Origin: Candidatus Heimdallarchaeota archaeon
GTDB lineage: Archaea; Asgardarchaeota; Heimdallarchaeia; Heimdallarchaeales; Kariarchaeaceae
Assembly (NCBI GenBank): GCA_015522385.1
Contig: WAMJ01000259.1
Span: 1-41,579, forward strand
Length of the DNA stretch: 41,579 bases
Direction of reading: 5' to 3'
Notes under the pieces: generated by a model
Databases searched by the model: none
Told to the model about the DNA's origin: nothing
The model's input: the letters and a program-made list of their open reading frames with translations, nothing else
Translations under genes and position numbers: made by a program
Shown: positions 7,974 to 16,323 of the stretch, in pieces
Numbering within the stretch: the stretch's first letter is position 1
Layout: each line of letters begins with the position of its first letter

Positions 7974-9254
7974 TTAACTCTTACTCAGTTTGGATAGATC
8001 TCTCAGGGACTCGGTGAAGACGTCCAGAACAAACTCGACTTCCTCTTTGGAGATTATCAGCGGGGGCATCACGATCAATGTAGATGGCCGGTTGTTTGCA
8101 TAGAGCGCCAGGGCTCCTCTTTTCAGGCACAAAGACATGAATGCATGGCAGAGCTCAGTGGTCAAAAACTCTATTCCAATGAACAGTCCCCTCTGTCTGA
8201 TCTCGGTGATTAGTCCAGATGATCCCTCCTTGAGTAACGCCAGACCATCCGCAAACTGACGTCCCCTCTCATTCACCTGTGGGAGGAGATCCAAGGTGAC
8301 ATCCAACATCTTGCTCGCCACCTTGCACGCTAGGTCAGAGCCACCAGCAGTGGAAATATGTACAAACGGATTCTCATCGAAAAATGTCTGCAGGTGTGGT
8401 CTGAAGGATGTGACGCTAAGGGGATACATGCCGCCGCTCATCCCCTTCCCCATCACCATGATGTCAGGAATTACGTCCCATTCCTCTATAGCCCACATCC
8501 TACCTGTTCGTCCCAGACCTGCTTGGACCTCGTCAATGATGAAGACCACTCCTTTCTCGTCGCATATCCTCCGGATTTCCCTTACATACTTCCTGCTAGG
8601 AATAATCACTCCTGCGGTCGCTTGGATTGTTTCCATGATGAAAGCGGCGGTATTATTATCAATCTCCTTCTCTGCGGCTTCTATGTCCTCGATCGGAATC
8701 TGGACATAATCTTCGAAATCCCCAAAAGGTGCTTTGAAGACCGAATCCCCAGTTCCAATTGCGAAACCAGTGTGCCCGTGGTACCCACCTTCGAGAGATA
8801 CGATCTTCTTTCTCGTGGTGTAACCCCTGGCCAGCTTGATTGCCAAGTCGACCGCCTCTCCTCCACTCACCCCAAACACCGAGTACTGGATATCTCCCGG
8901 GAGGATACTCGCCAATTTCTCGGCAAGGTTTGCCCTGTGTTCAGAAATGAGCATGTGGTCACCCATGTCGATCCCCTCATCGAGTGCCTCGATGAGCGCA
9001 CTGCGAGTCTGAGGGGGACTATGTCCGAGGTTGAACACTCCCCCGCTGGATCGAAGGTTTATTACCTTTGTATCTGAATACTTATCCTGAATCCAGCAAC
9101 CTTCACTTTTACCCGGGATAAAGTCTATCCCCATAGCCTTGTACATCGCTACCTTTCCAGGTGAGACATACTCGGCGAATTTTCTAAATACCTCGGAATT
9201 GCTCACTTTACTTATTGGTATTTCCCGAGTATAAAGAGTTCTTTTGACCTTCAT
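7974..9254 (-). CDS. Class III PLP-dependent aminotransferase
   Basis: 426 residues with all class III landmarks: VFGVSGGEAVDLAIKLAR (127-144) binding PLP phosphate, SLEGGYHGHTGF (153-164), DEVQAGLGRTG (241-251) with Asp241 that pairs with the pyridine nitrogen, and the Schiff-base Lys270 in VMGKGMSGG. Related to 4-aminobutyrate, acetylornithine and glutamate-1-semialdehyde enzymes; it lacks features that would fix the substrate. It is clearly different from the ornithine aminotransferase at 38871. The operon position between a C69-type hydrolase (9 bases upstream) and a phosphotransferase suggests a dedicated amine or amino-acid pathway. Confidence 0.85.
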   Translation of the reverse strand: MKVKRTLYTREIPISKVSNSEVFRKFAEYVSPGKVAMYKAMGIDFIPGKSEGCWIQDKYSDTKVINLRSSGGVFNLGHSPPQTRSALIEALDEGIDMGDHMLISEHRANLAEKLASILPGDIQYSVFGVSGGEAVDLAIKLARGYTTRKKIVSLEGGYHGHTGFAIGTGDSVFKAPFGDFEDYVQIPIEDIEAAEKEIDNNTAAFIMETIQATAGVIIPSRKYVREIRRICDEKGVVFIIDEVQAGLGRTGRMWAIEEWDVIPDIMVMGKGMSGGMYPLSVTSFRPHLQTFFDENPFVHISTAGGSDLACKVASKMLDVTLDLLPQVNERGRQFADGLALLKEGSSGLITEIRQRGLFIGIEFLTTELCHAFMSLCLKRGALALYANNRPSTLIVMPPLIISKEEVEFVLDVFTESLRDLSKLSKS

Positions 9255-9263
9255 GAACTGAGT

Positions 9264-10547
9264 CTATATTTTCATCCCGACTTTTTTGGAAAGGGAATTC
9301 CAGTATGCGCTGTACCTTAGCTGTCGTATCCCTCCTGTCTTCGCCATAGGGACTGTGTTCAGACGCCTGATCTCTGCGAGGTGTGATTTCAGTGCCTCGT
9401 TGGTGAGGTCTGCGCTCAGGTTCTCCTGTACTTTCTTGACAAGTTCTAGTTCGAGTTTTTCCATCTCCGCCTTAACTAGTGGTGCATTGCTCTTGTAGTC
9501 TCTTATCACTCTTCGCTGCAGAATTTCGTGCTCCCACCAGAGGCTGTCTTGGTCATAGGTTCGTGATGTCTTCATGGAGGAGGTGTCAAAGGCTTCCGTT
9601 CTGAAAGGTTTGAAAACTGAGAGACAGGGAGTGGAGGTTCCTGTCATCCAGTGTGTGGGATGGTCTGTGATATGGGAGACCATCGATGCTGTCGACTGGG
9701 TGGGGGTGAGTAGTGAGCTTGCGTGGAGACAGGGTTGAGCCATCGAAGACTTCCGGGGATTGAAGCTCCCCTCGGTGTTATGGGATCTCAGGGTCGCCAT
9801 TGCGGTCTCTATTGAGACCTTCCCTGCATCATTTAGCACCTTGAGTGTGCACTGTCTTCTCTTATCTCCCATCGCAGCGAAACTCATGAATCTACTCTTG
9901 TACTGTTCCCTGAAGTTGAAGTCGTCCTCGTCCCTGCACCTCCCCGTCTCTATTGTGTGCTCCAGAAGTTCGGGATGGATTAGATCGTACTGGTTCTCAA
10001 TCGTCAGTATGTTACTGATGGTTCTGATACCTCTGACCTTCTCAGCAATCCAATACTTCCCTGCCGTTTCGAGAACCCATGCTTCACCCTTGTCTGCAAT
10101 AATGAAGGAGTTGTCATAGAAATCCTTGTGATACATCCCGCAGTTGCCCCCTTGACCGAACTCTTTGAGTAGATCTGCAATGACATCAATCGCCCCTCTG
10201 GCGGTATCTGCTCTTTCCAGGGCTAGGCGCAGGAGATCCATTCCAATCAGTTTATCGCTATTTTCCTGCTCACTGGTCCATACCGCCTCGTTCCCTATAA
10301 CGACTCCCTTGTCGTTAGCTCCCATCTCTGCTCCCCAGATCCAGATTGGTCTAGAGATTAGAACCGAATTTATCCTATCTACTTGGGGTATTGTGATATG
10401 GGTACATCTAAGCTCTTCGTTGTTACTCACTCCTCCCTCGTGAAACTCAATGATTTGGGGTTCATTTGGATGTCTGTCTGAATTCTTCCCGAAGATCACG
10501 GAGTTGTCTTCTGTGTACTCATTCACCGCGACAAATGTATCGCACAT
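9264..10547 (-). CDS. Secernin/C69-type N-terminal-cysteine hydrolase
   Basis: N-terminal nucleophile hydrolase of the peptidase C69/secernin group. The reading frame is open to an ATG at 10616, but the better start is 10547: there the protein begins M-C-D-T-F-V-A, so removal of Met exposes the catalytic Cys as in secernins (CDTFVAL...IFGKNSDR). The frame continues with SVIFGKNSDRHPNEPQ. Two signals support this start: a TATA-like TTTTATC at 10569-10575, 25 bases upstream, and an AGGTGATT ribosome-binding-like site at 10553-10560. The encoded protein is about 427 residues. Likely a peptidase or amidase acting on a small amide substrate; it may supply the amine used by the aminotransferase nine bases downstream (inference). 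Confidence 0.85.
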   Translation of the reverse strand: MCDTFVAVNEYTEDNSVIFGKNSDRHPNEPQIIEFHEGGVSNNEELRCTHITIPQVDRINSVLISRPIWIWGAEMGANDKGVVIGNEAVWTSEQENSDKLIGMDLLRLALERADTARGAIDVIADLLKEFGQGGNCGMYHKDFYDNSFIIADKGEAWVLETAGKYWIAEKVRGIRTISNILTIENQYDLIHPELLEHTIETGRCRDEDDFNFREQYKSRFMSFAAMGDKRRQCTLKVLNDAGKVSIETAMATLRSHNTEGSFNPRKSSMAQPCLHASSLLTPTQSTASMVSHITDHPTHWMTGTSTPCLSVFKPFRTEAFDTSSMKTSRTYDQDSLWWEHEILQRRVIRDYKSNAPLVKAEMEKLELELVKKVQENLSADLTNEALKSHLAEIRRLNTVPMAKTGGIRQLRYSAYWNSLSKKVGMKI

Positions 10548-10568
10548 ACACCAATCACCTTGATATAA

Positions 10569-10575
10569 GATAAAA
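10569..10575 (-). promoter_or_regulatory. TATA-like element of the C69 operon
   Basis: TTTTATC on the minus strand, centred 25 bases before the start codon at 10547. It lies inside the longer open frame (10548-10616), which argues that the upstream 23 codons are not translated. Confidence 0.55.
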
Positions 10576-10800
10576 GGCTTTTTTGATGATTCTTCTATCC
10601 TGAAGCCTGAACGCAAATCCAGAATAACTCCCTCTAGTATATCTTATCCAATGAACACATTCAATTTCTTGGAAATACGAAAACTTGTCGAATTACTTTC
10701 CTCGATGTACGATATATTTCTTCTGAGTGTTGTATTTCGCAAAATTGACAGAATCCAGTGGCTATTATTTTAGCACTTCTCATAATGTATAGACGTTTAC

Positions 10801-10807
10801 TTTAAAA
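10801..10807 (+). promoter_or_regulatory. TATA-like promoter element of the thiolase-DUF35 unit
   Basis: TTTAAAA centred about 28 bases before the ATG at 10832. The rest of the 284-base divergent spacer (10548-10831), the longest gene-free stretch of the window, is A/T-rich and holds nothing else I recognise beyond the C69 promoter. Confidence 0.6.
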
Positions 10808-10831
10808 GTCGAGAATTCACCATACCCTTAG

Positions 10832-12205
10832 ATGGCACGCAAAAAAGTGTACATGGTCAGTGGTGGCGTGAGTAAATTCACTAAATCACGCCAAGACCGA
10901 ACCTTCCAAGCTATTGTAAAGGAGTCGTATGACTATGCACTCAAGGATCTTAAGCTTCCTGCCAAGCAGGTTCATGAGATGATTGATGGCTCTACTGCTT
11001 CTTATTTCTCCGATCACTTCACCCGCCAGCTCATGGCAGGTATTATGGTGCAGGACTATCTTGGTCTCACACCACGCCCCTCCCACAGGGTAGAGGGTGG
11101 TGGTGCAACCGGTGGTCTGAACTTCCAGGCCGCATGGCGAGAGGTCGCATCCGAGAGGATGAACCTCTGCGTTGCATACGGTTTTGAGACAATGTCACAT
11201 GTCAATACGTGGAAGGGCAACGAATTCATCGCCCTGGCCTCGGACATATCCTTCGACTTCCCTGTAGGTGGTTTTTACTCCGGATACTACGCTATGATGG
11301 TGACAAGACATATGAAGGAGTTCGGCACCACGCCCGAGCAAATGGCCTATGTCTCGGTAAAGAATCACAGAAACGCTATGTACAACCCCTATGCCCAGAA
11401 ATCTGCAAAGCTCACCGTAGCTGATGTCAGAAATTCCCCGATGGTTGCATGGCCCCTTACTCGACTGGACATCTGTGTGATGTCAGACGGTGCAGCCACG
11501 ACATTGCTCGCCGACGAGGACACTGCATTCCAACTAACTGATAATCCGATTGAGATCACTGGAGTGGGCACAGGTACAGATGCCATGAGGATGGCTGACC
11601 GTCCTCACAAGGACGTTGTGCTTGCGCCAAATGAGAAGGCCGAGGACTACGTTGGTGATCAATTCCACGGTGGTAAGCTAAAGTACCCTGGTATCCACTC
11701 TTTCAGAGCAGGGCGTACTGCAGGAAACATGGCATACAAGATGGCAGGAATCTCCAACCCTCTGAAGGAACTCTCCTTCGTAGAACTCCATGATGCTTAC
11801 ACCTCTTCCGAGCTGCAGACCATCGAGGATCTTGCTCTCGCCAAGTACGGTGATGCGGGTAAATTTATGGAAAGCGGTGCGGCATTCATGCCTAATATCG
11901 ATTATGGTCTTGATTTCACAGGAGAGCAGGGAACGCTCCCGATCAATCCTAGTGGTGGGTTGATCGCCTGTGGTCACCCCGTGGGTGCTACCGGTCTGAT
12001 GCAAGCAGTCTTCGCCTTCTGGCAGTTGCAGGGCTCACAACCAAGGCACTTCCAAGCAATGGGTATGGACGCTGAGAAAGCTAAGGTTCTCCAGCTGGAG
12101 GATCCTCACAAGGGTGCAATCCACTCACACGCCGGAACCGGTACCTATGTCACAGTGAGTATCTTGGAGAGACCCAAGGGTCAAGAACTTGAATTTAGGA
12201 GGTAA
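10832..12205 (+). CDS. Thiolase-superfamily protein lacking the nucleophilic cysteine
   Basis: A 457-residue SCP-x/lipid-transfer-type thiolase-fold protein. The region that normally reads E-x-A-C-A-S/T-G reads VEGGGATGG (87-95), so the acyl-accepting Cys is Gly91; the codon is GGT. Other active-site parts remain: HDAY (His320-Tyr323), and the CGHPVGATG loop with Cys380 and His382. A missing nucleophile makes ordinary acyl transfer unlikely. Known thiolase-like proteins without this Cys, such as Ltp2 of actinobacterial steroid catabolism, act as retro-aldolases on acyl-CoAs together with a DUF35 partner. A DUF35 gene follows here after 5 bases, so an aldolase or a scaffold role is the best inference. 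A beta-ketoacyl-CoA thiolase should not be assumed. Confidence 0.8.
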   Translation: MARKKVYMVSGGVSKFTKSRQDRTFQAIVKESYDYALKDLKLPAKQVHEMIDGSTASYFSDHFTRQLMAGIMVQDYLGLTPRPSHRVEGGGATGGLNFQAAWREVASERMNLCVAYGFETMSHVNTWKGNEFIALASDISFDFPVGGFYSGYYAMMVTRHMKEFGTTPEQMAYVSVKNHRNAMYNPYAQKSAKLTVADVRNSPMVAWPLTRLDICVMSDGAATTLLADEDTAFQLTDNPIEITGVGTGTDAMRMADRPHKDVVLAPNEKAEDYVGDQFHGGKLKYPGIHSFRAGRTAGNMAYKMAGISNPLKELSFVELHDAYTSSELQTIEDLALAKYGDAGKFMESGAAFMPNIDYGLDFTGEQGTLPINPSGGLIACGHPVGATGLMQAVFAFWQLQGSQPRHFQAMGMDAEKAKVLQLEDPHKGAIHSHAGTGTYVTVSILERPKGQELEFRR

Positions 12206-12210
12206 GAAAA

Positions 12211-12765
12211 ATGAAGACAAATCCCAACGCTAAACTTGACGAGGACTGGAAGTCCCTCGATGGTACAATGGTTCTCAACATCCCATTCCCTGAGGACTGG
12301 ACGGATGACGAACTAAAGAGGATGAAGCCAATTGTGATTAAATTCCCCTACCAAGTGAATTATCTCCACAGTTACGGGCAGGACAGTCCTTGGTTTGCTG
12401 CACTTTCCAACGGTCAGCTCCTTGGAACAAGGTGTAAGGAGTGCGGTTTCACAACTGCTAACCCCAAGCTTGCCTGCCAAGAGTGCTACACACCAAACTC
12501 AACCGAGTGGGTCAAGCTCCCGATGGAAGGTAAAATCCACGCATTCACCGTCTGCTATTTCGGTGCGGAGGCCTTCCTAGACCAGACCCCCTTCATACTC
12601 GGACTCGTCGAATTTGAGGGTGTTGACACTCTCCTGCTTACACGTATCGTTGGTCTGGATCCTGAGGAGGCAACTCTTGACTGGATAGGTCTCGAGGTCA
12701 AGGCCAAATTTACCAAACTTACTCAAATCAAACCAACAGACGTGTACTTTGTTCCAAAGAGTTAG
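12211..12765 (+). CDS. DUF35 OB-fold protein with zinc ribbon (acyl-CoA-associated partner)
   Basis: 184 residues. A zinc ribbon with Cys75, Cys78, Cys89 and Cys92 (C-x2-C-x10-C-x2-C) is followed by an OB-fold half (about 100-180: GKIHAFTVCYFG, PFILGLVEFEG, LEVKAKF). DUF35 proteins bind acyl-CoA and bridge thiolase and HMG-CoA synthase in archaeal mevalonate synthesis, or pair with thiolase-like aldolases. It follows the thiolase-like gene by 5 bases with an AGGAGGTAAG-like site (about 12197-12206) in front, so both are co-expressed and probably form a complex. The N-terminal 60 residues are an extra extension of the kind seen in other DUF35 partners. No HMG-CoA synthase gene lies nearby. Confidence 0.85.
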   Translation: MKTNPNAKLDEDWKSLDGTMVLNIPFPEDWTDDELKRMKPIVIKFPYQVNYLHSYGQDSPWFAALSNGQLLGTRCKECGFTTANPKLACQECYTPNSTEWVKLPMEGKIHAFTVCYFGAEAFLDQTPFILGLVEFEGVDTLLLTRIVGLDPEEATLDWIGLEVKAKFTKLTQIKPTDVYFVPKS

Positions 12766-12840
12766 ATAATCTTCTTAGTCAAACCATTAGTCAATCAGAA
12801 ATTAATCCAAATCGGAAGTTAAGCCAATTATTCTGAACAT

Positions 12841-13695
12841 TTAGTACTTGTAGAACCCGTAACCGGTCTTCCTCCCTAACCTGTTGGCTGCCACCATCTG
12901 CCGCATGAGTGGAGGAACTCTATATTTTGAGTCTTGGAACTGCTCATAGAACGACTGCGAGACGTGTAGGGCAGTATCGATCCCGATGAGGTCAAGAAGT
13001 GCGAGAGGGCCGATTGGCATGTTCGTTCCAAGAACCATTCCCTTGTCGATATCCTCCGCGGAGGCAAGCCCTTCTTGGTATGCAAAGACCGCCTCGTTAA
13101 GCATTGGCACGAGTATTCTATTGACGACGAAACCAGGGGAATCCTTGGCGACTATGGTCTCTTTGCCCATCTTCTCACAGAGCTTGCGAGTAGTTTCATA
13201 AGTACTGTCACTTGTCTGAAGTCCTCTGATGATCTCAATGAGTTTCATCACTGGCACGGGGTTGAAAAAGTGCATTCCGATAAAGTTCTCTTGTCTTCCT
13301 GAGGCGCCACCCAAGAGTGAGAGACTGATACTGGAGGTATTGGATGCGATAATTACCTCGGGAGGCAGAAGCTCGTTTAGCTCCTTGTAGAGGTTGATCT
13401 TCACCTCGAGATTTTCGTAAACTGCCTCGATGACAAAGTCAACTCCTTTCGCTGCTTCCTTGAGATCTGTGTAGGTACTAAGCCTGGCCATTATCGCTTC
13501 TATTTCCTCCTCGGTGATCCTGCCCTTTTTTAGTCCTCTCTCAAGGTTTTTCCTGATAGTGGCAATACCTCTATCCAAGAACTCCTGCTTGACGTCGTAG
13601 CACTTAACGGTGAACCCAGCTTGTGCTGCAATGTGGGCGATACCATTTCCCATGGTTCCCAATCCGAGAACCAGAATAGTCTTTACTTCTGACAT
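12841..13695 (-). CDS. 3-hydroxybutyryl-CoA dehydrogenase family
   Basis: NAD-dependent 3-hydroxyacyl-CoA dehydrogenase, 284 residues, the standard length of the stand-alone enzyme. Seen: GLGTMG (11-16), the NAD-binding G-x-G-x-x-G, SNTSSISL (118-125) and the catalytic His142 in GMHFFNPVPVMKLIEI (141-156), then the helical C-terminal domain with GFVVNRIL and GTNMPIGPLALLDLIGID. It interconverts 3-hydroxyacyl-CoA and 3-oxoacyl-CoA. It converges with the thiolase-like/DUF35 pair, leaving 75 bases between, and probably serves the same acyl-CoA chemistry. A TATA-like GAAAATAG (13714-13721) lies 23 bases before the start. Confidence 0.9.
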   Translation of the reverse strand: MSEVKTILVLGLGTMGNGIAHIAAQAGFTVKCYDVKQEFLDRGIATIRKNLERGLKKGRITEEEIEAIMARLSTYTDLKEAAKGVDFVIEAVYENLEVKINLYKELNELLPPEVIIASNTSSISLSLLGGASGRQENFIGMHFFNPVPVMKLIEIIRGLQTSDSTYETTRKLCEKMGKETIVAKDSPGFVVNRILVPMLNEAVFAYQEGLASAEDIDKGMVLGTNMPIGPLALLDLIGIDTALHVSQSFYEQFQDSKYRVPPLMRQMVAANRLGRKTGYGFYKY

Positions 13696-13752
13696 AGGCC
13701 ACAGTGCAATCGTCTATTTTCAAACGTTTTTGTCCTCTGTGTCGAAATTTGA

Positions 13753-14652
13753 TTAACTCAGGATCTTGATTCTATTGATCAGGGAGAATTTCAGACCCAG
13801 TAAGCTCTCATTCAGTGTACGTGAGTCAGGTATGAGTTTCTTGATGTATTCAACAAGTGGTTGTAGCTCTGATATTGAGGGAAAAGCCCTGAAATACTCA
13901 TTCTTGATAAACAGGCAGAAGAGGTAGTAACCGTATTCTAGCCGAACCTCATCTGCGTCCGGGTTGTCGAGTCTGAAACTGAACACAAGGATGGAATATT
14001 CTGTGGAGTCCCCCGCTGGCATGAAGTAACAGGATTCATGGTAAGTATGCCCTTGACCTACCAGTAGTCCGAGGTGTAGACCAAGGTTGGATAGAAATTC
14101 AGAAGTGAGTTTCTCATATTTATTCTGTGAGTCTGGGAAGACCTGAAAGTCTTTGGCGACCAGTTCAAGTCCTGATCCTTTCAGTGCATACATAACAACG
14201 GGGTAATTGTCAGGATTGTACACCTGGCTGAAGTAGTCCGCTTGCCTTTTCTCCTCCTCGATCCTTGCGTACAGTCTGCTCAGGCTGTAGATCATGTCCG
14301 AACCGAAGTCTTCACTACGGCCGAAGACAACCTCGTCCACTCCACATGAAACCATCCTAAAGGCATTCCTGAAGTTGTCTATCACAATAAGGAGGATTTT
14401 CAATCTGGGGTAGTTTGACTTGAGGTACGGTCCGAGTGAATAGAAGTTGAATTCGTGGGCAACTTCCGAGCAGAGGATCAGTAGGTTCGGGTTCTCAGTC
14501 GCGAACCAGTCGTCAATTCGAGTTAGGGTCTCGGCGTGTTGAACAGTCAATTGCATACCATTGAGATTCTTGAACTCCTCGATGACCTTAACGGTCTGCC
14601 CCAGCAGCTCCTCTGCTCTGACGGAAATTAGAGCTTTAAGAGGTGCTTTCAC
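13753..14652 (-). CDS. Receiver-like domain plus possible longin-like domain protein
   Basis: 299 residues, no family firmly recognised. The first 125 residues have the strand-helix rhythm of a response-regulator receiver: LKALISVRAEELL, NLLILCSEV (53-61), RLKILLIVID, CGVDEVVFG, then a helix. The usual acidic pair and Lys are not conserved, so it is probably a pseudo-receiver. After a short helix, residues 147-270 begin VVMYALKGSGLELVAKDF with later strands CYFMPAGDS, YSILVFSFRL and YLFCLFIKN, a pattern like Asgard longin-type domains. No membrane segment or signal peptide. A regulatory or trafficking adaptor is conceivable. The start at 14652 is a good ATG; nothing adjacent is co-directional within 57 bases except the dehydrogenase downstream. 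Confidence 0.6.
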   Translation of the reverse strand: MKAPLKALISVRAEELLGQTVKVIEEFKNLNGMQLTVQHAETLTRIDDWFATENPNLLILCSEVAHEFNFYSLGPYLKSNYPRLKILLIVIDNFRNAFRMVSCGVDEVVFGRSEDFGSDMIYSLSRLYARIEEEKRQADYFSQVYNPDNYPVVMYALKGSGLELVAKDFQVFPDSQNKYEKLTSEFLSNLGLHLGLLVGQGHTYHESCYFMPAGDSTEYSILVFSFRLDNPDADEVRLEYGYYLFCLFIKNEYFRAFPSISELQPLVEYIKKLIPDSRTLNESLLGLKFSLINRIKILS

Positions 14653-14770
14653 AAAACATTCCTACTTCTATCGATATTAAATTGTAATGCAAATGAATTG
14701 GAACAAAGTCTAGTATTGGTCAGAATTTACAAAATAAGGATATATTAACCCAAATACTAGATAGAGGTAA

Positions 14771-15418
14771 ATGATTGATATTTCAAGAAGGTCTGTTCTC
14801 TCATATTATAAAAGGGATTCGAGGGTAGATTATTCTAAACTCCGTGAGGACGAGACTATCAGAGGTATAATCCAGACCATTGAGAATTCAGATCTATCTG
14901 GGATGAGCCATGATGAAGAGTTCGCTTTCTGGCTAAATGCCTACAACTTCATCACCTTGAAGTCTGTACTCCAGAGATTGGATAAGAACCCAAATTGGAG
15001 AGGGAATCTTGGAATTTGGTCCAAGATCAAGTTCTTCGTATTAGAGAAGCACACCGTGGCCAGGAACAGGATATCGTTATACAATCTTGAGAACAAGATA
15101 CTTCGCAAGAAATTTAACGACCCAAGAATTCACTTCGCAATAAACTGTGCCAGTGTCAGTTGTCCTGCATTACCCGGGAAGCTCTTCGTGGCTGAGGACC
15201 TCGAACAGTATCTTGAGGAACTCACCGTGCAATTTGTAAACTCGGACAATGTTCAGAAAAGAGGGAGCAAACTCTATGTCTCAGAAATTTTCAAGATGTA
15301 CAAAAATGACTTCCAACCATCGATCCTTGAGTTTATCAGGAATTACTCTAAGGAAGATTTATCCGATGTGGAGGAGGTCAAGTACCTAACCTATGACTGG
15401 TCGATTAATTGTACATGA
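14771..15418 (+). CDS. DUF547 family protein
   Basis: 215 residues spanning a DUF547 domain: DYSKLREDETIRGIIQTIE, EFAFWLNAYNFITLKSVL (55-72), then FNDPRIHFAINCASVSCPAL (115-134) with the conserved H and two Cys, and SEIFKMYKNDF near 180. This Cys/His set looks like a papain-type or transglutaminase-like active site, but no reaction is established for the family. No signal peptide is present, so it is cytosolic here, while many bacterial homologues are exported. A GAGGTA site lies directly before the ATG at 14771, and an A/T-rich stretch precedes it. Confidence 0.85.
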   Translation: MIDISRRSVLSYYKRDSRVDYSKLREDETIRGIIQTIENSDLSGMSHDEEFAFWLNAYNFITLKSVLQRLDKNPNWRGNLGIWSKIKFFVLEKHTVARNRISLYNLENKILRKKFNDPRIHFAINCASVSCPALPGKLFVAEDLEQYLEELTVQFVNSDNVQKRGSKLYVSEIFKMYKNDFQPSILEFIRNYSKEDLSDVEEVKYLTYDWSINCT

Positions 15419-15444
15419 CTCTTCACTTAAAATCCACTCTCTGA

Positions 15445-15455
15445 TTACTAATAAG
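15445..15455 (+). promoter_or_regulatory. TATA-like element before the GTG-start gene
   Basis: TTACTAATAAG centred about 27 bases upstream of the GTG at 15478; it supports that non-ATG start. Confidence 0.45.
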
Positions 15456-15477
15456 TCAGGATGGTCTATGTAAATTC

Positions 15478-15828
15478 GTGGAAGAACAACTGCACACCTT
15501 CAGGAAATTCAACCAGATGGTCATCGAACCTGAGGTCTCTGGACTGTCTCTGAAGGAGTTACGGGCGGAGATAAATTCTTTGATCAGGGGGATGACTCAG
15601 GAAGAACTTCGGAACCTCTTTATCACTCTGGCTACAGAGGACGAGATGGGACAGCTCTTCAACCTGATTACGGAGGGAATGAGTAAAGATTCGGTCACAC
15701 TACTTACCATGGAACTTCGGTTACTCGATCCACCCCTTCACAAGAAATACCGAAGAGGTCTTAGACATCTATTGGCCAAGAAGGAGAAAGAGGAACAGTG
15801 GATGAAGGTCACACAGCTCAAGGTCTAA
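15478..15828 (+). CDS. Small helical protein, unknown
   Basis: Not recognised. A 116-residue, charge-rich, helical protein with GTG start. Motifs of note are ELRAEINSLIRGMTQEELRNLF in the middle and a very basic end (KKYRRGLRHLLAKKEKEEQ, about 90-108). No Cys, no membrane segment. The basic tail may bind nucleic acid or membrane; there is no direct evidence. It converges with the next gene and shares the 4-base overlap CTAA at 15825-15828. Confidence 0.6.
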   Translation: MEEQLHTFRKFNQMVIEPEVSGLSLKELRAEINSLIRGMTQEELRNLFITLATEDEMGQLFNLITEGMSKDSVTLLTMELRLLDPPLHKKYRRGLRHLLAKKEKEEQWMKVTQLKV

Positions 15829-16190
15829 ATATCCTCTTCATCAATCACCACATGCTCTTGCCTTAGAATCAATATGTCATCGCTGGGGTCGGGGGTTGAC
15901 TTGTCATTGATGAAACCAATTACGCTCCCGTCAGTGATCAGTTTTAGCAACCCATTTGTCATTCGTTTGATATCCACTCCTGTCTCCTCATGGATCTTTT
16001 GGAATGTGATCTCGGCAGGCGGCTTGATACCCTTGAGGTAGGTTTTCAGAGACTGAATATCTTCCTCACTTGCGAGTGAACTCTGATCGACCCTGTCTGA
16101 TTTTATCTCGGAGATGATCTCTTTGGCTGCAGGCGCAAATTTATCGAGGATCTTACTAGCCACCTTATCCGGGGCATCATCTTGACTCAT
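15825..16190 (-). CDS. Winged-helix-like small protein, unknown
   Basis: Open from an ATG at 16250, but the internal ATG at 16190 (MSQDDAPDKVASK) is the likelier start because the first 20 residues look uncoded; this gives 121 residues. An N-terminal helical half is followed by AEITFQKIHEETGVDIKRMTNGLLKLITDGSVIGFI, which has the helix-turn-helix-strand rhythm of a winged helix like the one ending PCI domains. The end is acidic (VVIDEEDI). Function unknown; a protein-protein or nucleic-acid adaptor is possible. Confidence 0.5.
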   Translation of the reverse strand: MSQDDAPDKVASKILDKFAPAAKEIISEIKSDRVDQSSLASEEDIQSLKTYLKGIKPPAEITFQKIHEETGVDIKRMTNGLLKLITDGSVIGFINDKSTPDPSDDILILRQEHVVIDEEDI

Positions 16191-16323
16191 AATATGAGGT
16201 AGAGCGCGGTATGGCATAAACTTTCCGTGTGAAAAACGAATGTGTACCAAAAATCATGGTCAGGAAGAATATTCTTGAAATTTGTAGAACATATCCAACG
16301 AAAATACATTCGAATAAATAAAA

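Noticed and set aside
8358..9077. Plus-strand open frame of 239 residues
   Set aside because: Antisense to the class III aminotransferase with intact motifs; no start context or homology signal.
10548..10616. Upstream extension of the C69-type protein by 23 residues
   Set aside because: It would bury the catalytic N-terminal Cys, and the TATA-like box at 10569-10575 falls inside it.
12775..12794. Direct repeat TTAGTCAA twice with 12-base period between the DUF35 and dehydrogenase genes
   Set aside because: Too short and A/T-rich to separate from chance in a convergent spacer.
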